DNA from: Bemisia tabaci
Lineage: Eukaryota > Arthropoda > Insecta > Hemiptera > Aleyrodidae
NCBI RefSeq assembly: GCF_918797505.1
Contig: NC_092793.1
Span: forward strand, 6,520,366-6,584,365
Length of the DNA stretch: 64,000 nt
Direction of reading: 5' to 3'
Positions within the stretch are counted from its first letter, which is position 1, and the number at the start of each line of letters is the position of its first letter. Shown here one piece after another: positions 36,211 to 47,172 of the stretch. Made by a program: the position numbers and the translations under genes. The notes below the pieces were generated by a model, which was not told the DNA's origin, did no database searches, and saw nothing but the letters and a program-made list of their open reading frames with translations.

Positions 36211-38330
36211 GACGTATGAATTCCGCGGATTAGTTTGAACTCGCGTCTCGGCGCAGACCAGCTGGTGTGAGCGGACCTCAGAGCCGGATCCTTTTTTGAA
36301 GTTTTGACTCGGCCGTGTTTTACACCGTCCACAATACGGATTTAATGGGTTTACGTGCCGCGGAGTCAGGCAAAATAGGTTGAAAGGCTCCCGGTGGGCT
36401 CCATTCACCTTTTTCACACATTCACAGAATCCGTTCCGGTCTTTTCAGGCGCGCGTCTCTATATTTCATTCACGTCGCCGAACGCATTCTCGCGGATCCT
36501 TTCCGGAAAAGTAAAAAACCCGACCGGTAGCCAATTTCATAGGTTTCACGCCATGATTTAAATCAAACACTCACACAAGAATGCAATCCTTCGACACCGT
36601 TGTCGGGTTTACTTGGCACGTCGTTTCCTAGCTCCAACACGGGCGAATCGAGCGTTTTTTCCACGGAGGACTGGCAATTTTGTGGGCGGCTTGTTGTACA
36701 AATAACAAACAGTTTAATATGAATCGACACGGTTTGAATAATGAGCCCTCGGTGATCTACTTTAAAAGGGAGGGAGGGGGCGCGTTTGATGATTTTTCAC
36801 CTGCTGTGACTATGGTGAAATTGATTTGAGTTGTGTCATTCTGCGAGAAATATGATGTAGACGGAAACACTTTCCGGATCATCAGATAGACCTCGCAACT
36901 ATATATTTTCAGCGTATATCGTTTGTACAGAGGAATTTTTGTTGAGTTAAGAACTGGTTCAAACTTTTGGTCCACGAAACCTTTAGGAAAACTTGTCTGT
37001 AGACATTTGCCTTTTTTCTAATGATCATGCAGTTATAAAGATTGCCTGCAGAAATTTTGAACTGAGCAAGGCCCACTGAACCAATATTGAGACGAAAAAA
37101 AATCGAGTGATAATTTTTTATAAGAATAATATGCAAGAATAGCTCGATTTATTCGATGAAAAACAAACGCGAGAAAATGGGTATAGGTACCAAGCAAAAA
37201 CGTGTTGCCAACGTAAAAAACTGCCACCGGTTTACTTACGATGGCTCATTTTTTAAACGTTAAAACCATCGTTGGTTTAGCGAGTTAGTACCGGGTGGGC
37301 AGAATTTGATGACCGGAATGTTGTAAATTGTATTATAATTTTTTCACCGTTGATCTTGCTGAACATCAATTTATTTTAATTTTGGCAAGAATTAAAAAAA
37401 ATTAGTAAAATGAATTTTTGAAAAAAATTGTAAATGAAAGAATAGTTTATACATGACGATGTGGATTAAAATATCCACGAGGTTGATACTCCTCAAACTT
37501 TAAATTATACATGTGATTGTGATATGATACCTTTAGAACCAGGCAATCAAGCTCTAGTGGCATGGATCACTTATGATTATGAAGGCAACGCCTTGCAAAG
37601 TAATTTTCTTAAAATTTATTGTTTTAATCTTTATAAATTCTTATTTGCATTATGACAACATGAAGCTTTTAGACTTGTTTAAAACCTAAAAATGCTGCAA
37701 AAAACGAAAGCTAACGCTTATTGAGGAAAATCGACAAAAAAGCTAAATTTCTTACTTCACTGAAGCACAGTTTAGACGAAAGGCGACTCTTCCTCTACGA
37801 TAAAATATTGGGTTTCCAAGCGACAAAATTCTCGAATTTCATCGAAAACTTGTGGTAACAGAATGATAATTTTCTCATTTCTACATACAATACTAGGATC
37901 AGGCTCTATTGTAAATAATTGTTCAGTGGCACCACCCTGGACAAATTGCCCATAGATGCATGAGACACCACAAATTCTTCAGTTTATACTTAATGTTTCC
38001 TGTCTCATTCGAGTATCTTAGCAAGATACCAACAGCTCCTCCAAAATTATGCTAATTTATCAGGAGATGACATTGATATTTATATCGTTGTCCATGCTAA
38101 ACTAATTCGACATAAAAAAAATTGAAGTCTTATTTTGAAGAGACAAAGCAGCCTAGTTGTGCCAACTAGATTTTTTTGGGATGTATGAATTGGTTTAGTC
38201 TCACAGATTGAATACCTATTGCTACAAATCCTACTACGTGATGCTGTAATTTACAGATCGTAGAGAGGCAGATTCAAATTTCAACACTATGTTACGAGGT
38301 TGAATTTTAAAACGTTTCAGCATAGTTTTA
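36211..38330. other. Non-coding stretch downstream of FoxA
   Basis: No gene or repeat family recognised. It is one of the longest transposon-poor stretches near FoxA, so a candidate for regulatory DNA by position only. Confidence 0.4.
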
Positions 38331-38592
38331 TGCCGCAATCACACGCTGAATTTAGCAGCTGAATGTGGAAGTCAACAGTCATCGCCCAACGGCTGAAATT
38401 TAGCAAATTCGAGTTATTTTCATCCAGATGTGTATCAAATCTACTCGAATAGACATTCAGACAAATTCAACATTAGTCCGATGGTTGCTGAGAATCGTTG
38501 CTGAATTTTGCGCGTCACGCGTAAAATTCAGGACCGATGACTTCCACATTCAAGCCAGATTCAGCTCCCACATTCAGCGTGTGATTGCGGCA
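38331..38592. mobile_element. TGCCGCAATCACACGCTGAAT foldback
   Basis: 262 bp. TGCCGCAATCACACGCTGAA on the left, TTCAGCGTGTGATTGCGGCA on the right. Second inner arm pair ATGTGGAAGTCA / TGACTTCCACAT. Confidence 0.85.
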
Positions 38593-38669
38593 TTATTTAG
38601 AACACTTCCTAGCTAATTTTTCCAATGAGGACACGTTTTAGTTAGTTTCATCCTTCTGAGGTCGGACAT

Positions 38670-38670
<1 letters not shown>

Positions 38671-38709
<39 letters not shown>
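38671..38709. repeat. 39-nt poly(T) run
   Basis: Uninterrupted T; length is prone to assembly error. Confidence 0.95.
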
Positions 38710-38715
<6 letters not shown>

Positions 38716-38898
38716 GTAAGTTAAGACGAAACGAAGACGCTGAGCCTGTGAAAAATTATTTCCCCATGCTCATGTTTCTCGAGCATCGACAAATTCTTAA
38801 CTTGTTTTTCGCGTGGTTTCAAAATTCTCGCATCAGATGTTGAAATTGTAACATTTAATCGCAGCCCTTTTCAACTGTTCAACCCAAAGTACAGCGCA

Positions 38899-39177
38899 CA
38901 ATTTGTCGTTTAAACGACAAATTATTCCCTTTCGAAAGAACGTAACTACATTATAATTTTGCCAAAAATCCTATCCCAAAATCGTATTTTTACCAGGAAA
39001 ATTTTGGGAATTTCTAACTGATATTTTCAACGATTTTTCTGCCAATCTCATACAAAACGCAGGATAATTTTGGACAGAAACTAGGCAGGAATATTCTTCC
39101 AAAAAAATTGACTGCTTTGAGTTAATATTCAACCTTGAAATGGAGTTACATTCCTTCGTTCGGAAAACGACAAATTG
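38899..39177. mobile_element. ACGAAAGAACGTAAC foldback, fullest copy
   Basis: Outer inverted ends CAATTTGTCGTTT / AACGACAAATTG enclose the family's inner arms (TTCGAAAGAACGTAACTAC / GGAGTTACATTCCTTCG). 279 bp, no coding capacity. Confidence 0.75.
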
Positions 39178-39695
39178 CAGAGGTGGACTCTCCATAATGA
39201 GAATTTAGGCGGATTTCAAAAGCTCAGGCCGGTTCTCGAATTCTTCGAGCCTTTCGCTAAAATTTTCCGGAATTTACTATTTAGTGACCTTTTTCTACAT
39301 AACGATGAAAGGAAGCACGGTTCAATTTTGGACATCGAACTTTTTCGGCTCAGATGACCGAAGTTTTTGACCGCGGAAACCGAGCATTGGCTTAGTTTAC
39401 CTATACATTCGGTTGCTGCAAACGAAAATTTCAGTCACCTGAACCGTGAAGTCCACTATTCAATATGCACCAAAGTTCAGCCCCAAAAATTGAACTTTTT
39501 CTTCTGAAAATAGTATAACAACTAGAATAATCGTCCTCAGAGCCGTAAAGCTCCCAAACCTTGATCGTTTTAACCATATAAGTCAGAGGAGCTCAAAAAA
39601 ACGTTTGAGAGGGGTAATTTTCCAAAATTCCGGGGAGACTCCCTAAGACTCTCTCCTTAAAGAGGGCACTATATACCTTAACCGCCGCCGCCCCT

Positions 39696-39926
39696 CAGTG
39701 GATCGAGTCAATTAGAGTGGTCAGACATGACGGTTTTTACTGAAACTGCTAATTTTGATGTTAATTTTGTTACATTTCAATTTTTAAGGGGTGCTCGTAA
39801 CAGAACATTTCACGAGGAAACCAATGAAATCACTTTTAGAACCTCAAAGTTTTGTATAAACGGAATTATAGGCGTTTAAAGTTTCCAACTTTTGTCCGAC
39901 CTCGCCTATTGACTCGATCGACTGTG
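39696..39926. mobile_element. CAGTGGATCGAGTCAAT foldback, copy 2
   Basis: CAGTGGATCGAGTCAATTAG on the left; TTGACTCGATCGACTG on the right. Interior matches copy 1 (GCTAATTTTGATGTTAATTT). It is the last repeat before FoxA's 3' flank. Confidence 0.8.
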
Positions 39927-39927
39927 C

Positions 39928-40413
39928 GCCCCCTCCAAGAATAAATTGAAGTTAAATTCCCCTCCTTTTTGGAAAAACACTTTGATTTCCGGGGAATCTT
40001 TTAAAATTTTGAATATAAGGTAAAGATACGCACCTTGGCGTGTTGAGAGGTAAATCCTTTTATAAACGTCGCTCCAAGCGGGTATATTCACATTGAGGTA
40101 AACACTTATCCTGGGATCCACTGGAACTTTAAACTTAAGAGTCGGCACGAGACGAAGACGCACGAGATTGGTTCTGACGGGACGACGCGCGGATTGATGC
40201 CGGGCACGATTCAGGAGTCGAACTTAACAGAACGAGGAACACAATCGCAACTTAGAACTGGAACTATTTACAGTCTATCACAAATTAGGAGAGCCGGGAG
40301 GCCATCGCTTTGGTCGAGAGTAGAGATTGTTGCTAATATATATAACTCTGAACATTATATATATTTCAGGTTTAGGCATGAGGATCACAGGCTGCTTAGG
40401 CGAGCGGGTACTG
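39928..40413 (-). other. Probable FoxA 3' UTR / downstream flank
   Basis: The 486 bases after the FoxA stop contain no further ORF of interest and turn AT-rich. There is no canonical AATAAA on the minus strand. Weak candidates are TATAAA at 40057-40062 and AT-rich ATATATA runs near 40330-40370. The 3' end of the transcript cannot be placed from sequence. A dispersed repeat ends at 39926. Confidence 0.3.
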
Positions 40414-41502
40414 TCACAAGGCAGTACTCGCCGTTGGCGGGTGGTGGTACAGGGAGCTTTGGTAGTAGGAATCGTTATACTGGGCGTACTGGGCCATGTC
40501 GTACATGCGGATCTCGGCCTTGCTCTCGGCCGGCAGGAGCCGCGTTATCGAGAACGGGTGCGAGGAGGCCGCGTACTCAGACTTGAGGTGGTGACCGTAG
40601 TGGTCCAGGGGCAAGCACCTCCCGGCCACGACGGCGGCCAGGTCGTCTTGGGGTTGCTGCAAACACAGCTCCGACTGGTGAAGAAGGCTCTCGTCCAGCT
40701 TCCCACTCAGGGCGCCCAGGTCGTTGCCCTTGTTGTCGTGGTGGAGTCGCTCGCCGCCCTTCTTGTCCTCGTGGTGGTGGTGATGGTGCGGGTGCGGCGA
40801 GACCGTCTTGTGCGCCTGTCGGATGGCTTCCTTCTTGTCGTCCTTGAACCTCTTCTGCCGCCGGAGATAGCACCCGTTCTCGAACATGTTCCCGGAGTCC
40901 GGGTGGAGGGTCCAGAAGGAGCCCTTCCCGGGCTTGTCCGGCGTCCGGGGGACCTTGACGAAGCAGTCGTTGAAGGACAAGGAATGCCGTATGGAGTTCT
41001 GCCAGCGCTGCTGGTTTTGCCGGTAGAACGGGAACAGGTCCATGATGAATTGGTAGATCTCGGAGAGGGTGAGCATCTTGGTCGGCGAGTTCTGGATGGC
41101 CATGGTGATGAGGGAGATGTAGGAGTAGGGCGGTTTGGCGTGGGTGTAGCTGCGGCGGTAGGTCTTGTCGGCGCGGGCCCTCTGGAGGGCGGCGGCGTCG
41201 GGGGAGGCGGCCTCGGGGACGCCGCCGAGGTCGGGGCGCCCGCCCATGCCGAGGGCGCCGTTGTAGCCCATGGAGCCCATGCAGGAGCCGTTCATCTGGG
41301 AGCCGTAGCCCATGGCGGCCGGGCCCATGCAGCTCCCGTTCATGGCCATCTGGGCGACCCCTGAGGAGGCGAGCATGTTCGGGTTGAAGGTGGGCGCCGT
41401 TTGCGGCGAGCAGTTGCTTACCGACATGGAGTAGGACGAGGGCGACATGGCGTGGCTCATCGAGGCCGAGTCTCCGTACAGTTTCTGCGAGAGCATCGTC
41501 AT
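40414..41502 (-). CDS. fkh (FoxA): FoxA / fork head winged-helix transcription factor, complete, single-exon CDS
   Basis: Predicted 362-aa nuclear DNA-binding protein. The forkhead domain spans about residues 123-220 (nt 40843-41136). It carries [15 protein letters not shown] at its start, the recognition-helix segment [16 protein letters not shown], and the wing residues [20 protein letters not shown]. The preceding [16 protein letters not shown] and the ending RRQKRFK are diagnostic of the FoxA subclass. Two C-terminal FoxA transactivation motifs are also present: HPFSITRLL (residues 315-323) and SYYQSSLY near the end. Residues 235-244 are His-rich. The N-terminal third is rich in Met, Gly and Ser, and MNGSCMG occurs twice. 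FoxA proteins are pioneer-type activators needed for gut, salivary gland and terminal development in insects (family knowledge). Start: the frame is open upstream to 41652, but that position is a GTG; the first in-frame ATG is at 41502 (A at -3), with a second ATG two codons later. The stop is TGA at 40414-40416. The protein is shorter than Drosophila Fkh, mostly outside the domain. GC-rich codons contrast with the AT-rich flanks. The FoxA assignment is very secure; exact start and UTRs are inferred. Confidence 0.96.
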   Translation of the reverse strand: MTMLSQKLYGDSASMSHAMSPSSYSMSVSNCSPQTAPTFNPNMLASSGVAQMAMNGSCMGPAAMGYGSQMNGSCMGSMGYNGALGMGGRPDLGGVPEAASPDAAALQRARADKTYRRSYTHAKPPYSYISLITMAIQNSPTKMLTLSEIYQFIMDLFPFYRQNQQRWQNSIRHSLSFNDCFVKVPRTPDKPGKGSFWTLHPDSGNMFENGCYLRRQKRFKDDKKEAIRQAHKTVSPHPHHHHHHEDKKGGERLHHDNKGNDLGALSGKLDESLLHQSELCLQQPQDDLAAVVAGRCLPLDHYGHHLKSEYAASSHPFSITRLLPAESKAEIRMYDMAQYAQYNDSYYQSSLYHHPPTASTAL

Positions 41503-41519
41503 CCTAACCTCACTCGCAT
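41499..41519 (-). promoter_or_regulatory. 6-codon upstream ORF overlapping the FoxA start codon
   Basis: On the minus strand an ATG at 41519 opens a frame of six codons (MRVRLG). Its TGA stop (41501-41499) shares bases with the FoxA ATG (41502-41500) in the arrangement GGATGACG. A second FoxA ATG follows at 41496. If the mRNA starts upstream of 41519, ribosomes finishing the uORF would stop on the FoxA start. That layout suits termination-reinitiation or leaky scanning. The sequence is certain; its presence in the transcript and any regulatory role are inferred. Confidence 0.5.
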
Positions 41520-42060
41520 GGAGCGCGGTGCCCGGTTCCCCGCGGAGGGGCGACAAAACACTCACTGATTGAAAAAGCAAACACTGGAGCCGCGCCACGC
41601 ACAGATCTGCACAAGAACGAGCGTGTTGTTTGGCTAAGAGAGGGGGACGCACTGTTTGGCTTTCTAAGATTCAACTGAAGTGCCTATACAAAGTCGAGGA
41701 GCGGCCGAGGCAGGAGCCAGGGCTCGCGGCCGGAGCATCGGGGGTGGGGGACCGCCCTCCAAGCCGAGACCACGCCTCCGGCCGGTTGCCACGGCGACGC
41801 CAATCCCGGAGCAGGACGCCGCCCCGCTCCGCCTCCCTCCTCCGGCGGCGCCTGGCGTCGCGGCGACCCACCGACGACAACCACGTCGCTCCGCGGCTCC
41901 ATTCGCACGTACACGCTCTCTTCTCTCGCGCCTCGCTGCTTCGCCCGATTCCGGCCGTGCGCCCCCCCCCCCGCCCTTGTCGTCGCTTCCCCCCGCCCTT
42001 TGGCTTCCCCCTTCGAGTCCCACCCCCTTCCCTCCGATCCCGAAAATCCTAACGCATCCG
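41503..42060 (-). promoter_or_regulatory. FoxA promoter region and CpG-rich island
   Basis: The block upstream of FoxA is strongly GC- and CpG-rich, especially 41700-42010, and ends abruptly at an ATTT microsatellite near 42170. On the minus strand an arthropod initiator-like TCAGTT lies at 41673-41678 (putative +1 near 41676), which would give a 5' UTR of about 174 nt. I see no clear TATA box at the expected distance and only a poor DPE match. A pyrimidine-rich TTTGCTTTTTCAATCAG ending at 41565 resembles a 3' splice site, so a 5' UTR intron is possible. Promoter location is inferred from position and composition. Confidence 0.45.
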
Positions 42061-42170
42061 TCTCCGAGTCGCGCCGCGGTTTCAGATTACCGGTATGCAC
42101 TCTCTTATCGTCGCTGCAGTCTTATCGTATTCACCTTGAATTTACCTGAATTTTTTTTCTCCTTTGTTTA

Positions 42171-42236
42171 CTTATTTATTTATTTATTTATTTATTTATT
42201 TTATTTATTTATTATTATTTATGTATGTATTTATTT
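42171..42236. repeat. ATTT microsatellite
   Basis: Imperfect (ATTT)n directly upstream of the FoxA promoter island, marking a sharp drop in GC. Confidence 0.95.
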
Positions 42237-42239
42237 GTA

Positions 42240-44599
42240 TCAGTTTTCACGTTACTAAAATCTTAGTTATTGTACAATATTTTTTTCGTAATTTCGCTCG
42301 ATTGCCTATACGCTTATAAGTTCATCGTTGTTAAATCGTGAGCATTCTAATGGTGTCGTAATTAAAAGGAAAAATTTAATTGAACAAGTATAGGGTTACT
42401 CTTTTTTAGAGCTTTAAAAATGTCAGGTGTTATTTGGGTAACCGGCGCAATGGCGTACCTAGATGAAGTAGAAGAACCCTTCCTCACTTCCGAAAACGCT
42501 CTTGAAAAATTGTGACAACGTGTATTTTTATAGTGGTACGCTATCAGACTCCCAGATGTATGGCCTCATTCTCAGACTTCCCCCATAAATGCACGCTTTT
42601 GTATCTGAACGCTTATGGCAAGTGAATAGTGAAGGGCATAGAATACCATTTTAACATTTTTGCATTCACTTACGAAATAAATCCTGCAGTTTCGATTTGT
42701 TCTCTTTGTGACCTTCATAGACTATAGCGCAAACGGATTATTTTTCTCAAAATATAAAGTATTTTAACTGAATTTCAATGAAGATGGTCGGCCTTACACG
42801 CTGTTTTTGGTTATTACTTCCGCTCAAGTTCATTATTTAAGGAAATCAGTATTCGCTCTTTTAGGGACAATTTTTCATTTTCCACCTGCATTTTTCCCCT
42901 CTTCTCCTGTTTTACGCCCACTAGTGACAATAAACTTGTTTAAAAAGTTAAAGTAGAAATCATTTAAAAAAAAGAAGAAAAAAAGTGGAAAGGAAAAAGT
43001 AACGCCTTGATAGGTTCCTCTCATAAAACCGTAAACTGTATCATGGTAATAATATCATCATGGTGGAATTATCCTCTATACTTAATTAACTTATTATTTT
43101 GGTTCTGAAAAGAAAAGAGAAAAAAAAACACCGCCTTAATGTTTTGCATCAAAAATAGACTTTTTTCTCGTCGTGTCACTGCTTAACGGGTCGATTTTTT
43201 CACATTTGATTTTCTGTATATAAATCTTACTCGATCGCATTTGGTATTGAATGATTTTACCTTGAAGTCTATTGACTACCGAGTAAAGATCGGAATTTTA
43301 ACCTCCTTTTTATTCTACGAAGTGGTCGTTGATCGGTATTGTGCCCCGTCTTGAAATAAAACGTTATTTGTTGGTGCATTATCCCTCATCTCTGTACACC
43401 TTCACATAGACAGGGTGAATTTTTTAAATTTTTCGCGATAACTCGACCAATTATAAACATTTTATGGACCAAAAGCTCCAGCATAACCAATTCAGATCGC
43501 CCCTTCATCATGACGAATTTCAAGTTCAGAGGATCAATAATAGTCAAGAAATAGGCAAAAATAGATTTGCAGATTTTTCGCAATAATTCGGCTAAAATGA
43601 AAAATTCAAAAAAAGGAGATCGCGCCGTGCCAGCACATAAGGTGTCACACCTCCGTAAAATGTCCATACTCTCGCTCTAACGGTAACTTCAGGACAGCGC
43701 GGAACAGATCTCCACAATTTTAGGGCTTAGGATTTTATAATATAGTAAGATGACATTCATTTCTTTTTTAAAAAAAACTTGAATATACAAACAAATCAAA
43801 ATAAAAGGCTTGAATAAAAATAAATTTAGTCTATTTCTTGTATAAAAAAAGCCTTGCCCAAAATTTTAAAAAAAAAATCAATTTTTTTGTTTGTTTGTTT
43901 TGATTCAGGGGCTGCAATTTTGTATCAAAATAAAAAAAAATGAAACATGCGCGTTGATGACGTTGATGATGAGCTGTCATCTTTTCGAAATTTAACGCCT
44001 GAAAGCCATTGGTATTTGAGGCACTCACGATTGAAATTTCGAAAAATTATATTGACTGTAGATGCGTTTACTCCTGAGGGTTAAATCTCCGTCAAAAGCT
44101 CAAAATCGAAAAAAATTCGACTTGGCAACTTATCGAAATAAACGCTTTAATTCTTCCCGCTACACTTATAGGCTTTTTTTTTTAAAGTAAATGACTGGTT
44201 ATTGCTTAACGCTGGCCCATGAGGTATGGATTTAAGTATTCTGGTGTTTCATCACCAGAACTTCATGTAAAACACAATTCGCTGAATTTAACTCCTTAAT
44301 AAGCTCATGACGTTTTTTGATGCACAAATTCAGACTTCCCTCTCATGGAAGAAACAATGATCAGCTTGAGTTAAATCGCATGCCATACGTTATCGCGACA
44401 ATCTGCGATATTATAATACGGCTTCCTCAGTCTTAGCGTCTTAGCTCAGCTATATTGCAAGTTGTTTACACTTCAAGCATTTAAGGGTGTGAAAGGAACA
44501 TTGCTAACCTGCCAAACCCGTTGCAGTGCGCAATTTGGTTCAAGTAGACATTGTTTTTCTGCGAGATGGGAATTCAAAATTCCCGTTACCAGTGTAAAA
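42240..44599. other. Transposon-poor AT-rich stretch upstream of FoxA
   Basis: No gene or MITE recognised over 2.3 kb directly upstream of the promoter island. A place where enhancers would be plausible; no motif evidence claimed. Confidence 0.4.
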
Positions 44600-44894
44600 C
44601 AAATACGTCAATATCTTAGTTAAGAGTTGATTTCAGTAATTTCCGTCATATGAATCGTGTTCTACGTGAAATTCTGGTTACGGAGCGAGTATCAGAATGC
44701 TTAAATTCGTACTATACATTGGCGTGGCGTGAATGATCGATTATGGATATTTCTTAATTTGAAGCTGTAGTAAAGAATCGATTATAAAGGTGTTCGCAGC
44801 GAAAATCTTGATAATCGATTATTTTCCATAGATTTAAATGGCAGATAAATCGATATATCGCAAAGCACGCCACGCCACCGGTACTGTGTCTACT
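44600..44894. mobile_element. TGGACCATTAGACAAGG family arm, interrupted
   Basis: Right-arm homology covers 44600-44716. It is broken by the hAT MITE 44717-44880, resumes as GTACTGTGTCTACT (44881-44894), then is cut by the CTGCCG element. Confidence 0.65.
44717..44880. mobile_element. hAT-type MITE inside an older foldback arm
   Basis: 164 bp, with flanks GTACTATA and GTACTGTG (6 of 8 match). It interrupts the arm of the TGGACCATTAGACAAGG family. Confidence 0.82.
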
Positions 44895-45147
44895 CTGCCG
44901 TGCTACGGAAGAACACTGCATGAGCTTTCAGACGTTGCCAGATTTTCAAGGATAGAATACGAATTTTCAGGGAAATTTGTGAGAATCCTCCCTCCAACTT
45001 CTCAGAGAATTCCAGTCGCAGCCAGATCTAAATTATCTGAAAATCTCATGAGGAAATATTCACGACTCTCCTCAAAAATATACATTTCATTGGAGGAATT
45101 GTGACAACTCTCGAATTTTCATACCACGTTTCCCTTTAGCACGGCAG
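44895..45147. mobile_element. CTGCCG foldback MITE, TSD TACT
   Basis: 253 bp. Starts CTGCCGTGCTACGGAAGAAC, ends TTAGCACGGCAG. Flanked by TACT at 44891-44894 and 45148-45151. Inserted into an older foldback arm. Confidence 0.9.
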
Positions 45148-45151
45148 TACT

Positions 45152-45566
45152 CTCTTATGCTACGGAAAAACGCCGTATGAACCTTAAGACGTTGCCAAAA
45201 ATCTATTCATAAAACACAAATTTCCTGGTAAACTTGTGAATATTTATCTTTCACTTTCTCAGGGAATTTTGTCAGTTTTTTTGCTCTACACATACATACA
45301 TATAAGTCGCTTTACAGCACTCCCTCGCGCTCTACGACTCCTAACCTCCACTGCTCTCTATCAAACCACAAATCTTGGGGGATTGAGCACCTTAACATTT
45401 CCGCTTCAATCCCTTCCCTCCAACCTTTCATTGGGCGCCCTCTGCGCTCTAAAGTTCCTTAAAATTTCAAGGAAAAATATTCATAACTTTCCTCAAAAAT
45501 AGACATCTTATCAACGGAAATTTGGCAACTCTCGAATGTTCATACGGTAATCTTCCTTAGGACGGT
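45152..45566. mobile_element. CTGCCG family, expanded and damaged copy
   Basis: Starts CTCTTATGCTACGGAAAAAC next to the intact copy. About 150 bp of unrelated sequence is inserted after 45262. Its right tip (CTTAGGACGGT) is cut by the CACTG MITE at 45567. Confidence 0.6.
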
Positions 45567-45983
45567 CACTGAAAAAAAAATCTCGGTGTATTTACTAAGA
45601 AAAGGGTAAAATTACCAAGAATTCAGGGTTCTATTTCATCCCAGTTTTTTCTTGGTAAAATTACCATTTATGGAATTGGTAATTTTACCGAAAAATCTCG
45701 GTAAAATTATTGAACTTTCTCGGTCATTTTACTGGACCCCGGTAAAAACGCCAATATTTTTATCGACTGTGGTAGAATTACCGAGATAAAATGGCAAATT
45801 TACCGGGAATTGATTACCAATAAAAGTGGTATTCTTATCTGAAAAAAAAAACAGTAAAAATACCGGTTTTTAGGTAAGCTTACCAGTCTGTCTTGATAAA
45901 ATTACCAATAATTGGTAAAAAAAAGTGAGATGGTAAAGGTACCAACGGACCTTGGTAAAAACGTCGAGAATTTTTTTTCAGTG
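45567..45983. mobile_element. GGTAAAATTACC-rich CACTG MITE, copy 3
   Basis: 417 bp. Ends as copy 2. It cuts the tip of a CTGCCG element, so it is the younger of the two. Confidence 0.93.
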
Positions 45984-46447
45984 ATATAGTACTGATCCAT
46001 TCCCACACTTGATGCTTAACATTTTGAGTCTACAATGTAAATTTGGCAACGGCGGGATTGGCGTGTTGGTGGCGATGCACGCCACGGAGGGGCGTCAAGG
46101 GGCTGGAGGGGGCGCCCTCGTTGCGAGGAGCGGAGGGGGTGGGGGGGGGGTGGGGCGGGGGACGACTCGAGTGGCGCGCGGCCCGGGCGGCCGACGAGAG
46201 AAAGTATGCATGCGCTCGAGGAAAAAGTGTCGGTGGCGCATGAAATGATGAATTTTTAATAAACTCGCCGAGTAGACAGCTTTTCAATCATCCGCCCCGT
46301 GTTTTCGTGTAATTTTCGTTCGCCTCCATGACGGCCAAATCACCCTCGGAGCTTTCTTTTCCCGGAGTTTCGTCTGCAATTACCGTCCCTGATATTCATC
46401 CGGCTCACACACCTCGAGCCAGGACCCGTGCTTCTCCCAGATTAATT

Positions 46448-46583
46448 GGCTGCATTTTGCAATTTGGACCTATAAATCCCAGCCCGGTTTAAAAACAACG
46501 TATGTGCCATTAGTTTCCCTATGCACATAAGTGTTTTTTCAGATGAGCCAGAATTTATAGGTCCAAATTGCAAAATGCAGTCC
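46448..46583. mobile_element. GGACTGCATTTTGC foldback, TSD AATT
   Basis: 136 bp. Ends GGCTGCATTTTGCAATTTGG / CAAATTGCAAAATGCAGTCC. AATT flanks (46444-46447, 46584-46587). Confidence 0.85.
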
Positions 46584-46710
46584 AATTTCCACGCAAGAAT
46601 ATTCAAATCTTGCCCAATTCTACCCATAGGTTGATCCAGCCACTTCGAAGGGGGGCGTAAGGGGGTCCATGCGCTCCCCCTCCCAGAAAATTTTCGAAAT
46701 TTTAAAGCAT

Positions 46711-46925
46711 CACTGAAAAAAAAGTATGGTTACATCTACTATAAGTCTACTTAATTTTTTACACAGAGATACTATTTAGTGAAAACACCAAACTTATGGT
46801 AGTATTCACTAAAAATCTGGTGATACGTATCATATGGTGCACGCTATCATAGAGTCTGGTGTTTATTACCATACTCGTATCACTGAGTCAGAGTATGGTA
46901 AAATCTACCATATTTTTTTTCAGTG
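46711..46925. mobile_element. CACTG MITE, TSD AT
   Basis: 215 bp. Ends CACTGAAAAAAAAGTATGG / CCATATTTTTTTTTCAGTG, flanked by AT on both sides. Internal ATACGTATCATATGGTG-like inverted segments. Confidence 0.85.
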
Positions 46926-46931
46926 ATCTAA

Positions 46932-47172
46932 TTGGACGGAGTTAAACAGAAAGGAACCAAGCCACATCAGCTATTGCCAAATTTAACAGGGAAATTTTAT
47001 TTATGACGTGAGAACGTTCGTGCGGATTCCTTAGAAAATTTGAAGGAATTTGCCTTGTATTAAGAAGAAAATTCACTGAAATGCACAAAATTCCGCACAA
47101 CCGTTTTCATGTAAAAAATTAAATTGCCCGATCAAACTTGGCAATCGCTCATGTGGCTCGGTTCCTTTCTGT
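46932..47172. mobile_element. GGACCGCG foldback MITE, right tip displaced
   Basis: The left terminus is near 46932 (GGACGGAGTTAAACAG). The right arm stops at CTTTCTGT, where a long hairpin begins. The missing right tip is found at 48348-48362 after a second copy of the right arm. Confidence 0.75.

Noticed and set aside
40327..41364. 345-codon plus-strand ORF opposite FoxA
   Set aside because: It is antisense to the FoxA CDS. Val/Leu/Gly-rich sequence with no domain, explained by GC-rich codon use on the other strand.
41503..41652. In-frame 50-codon extension of FoxA at its N-terminus
   Set aside because: It begins at GTG, contains no ATG, is not FoxA-like, and lies where a 5' UTR is expected.
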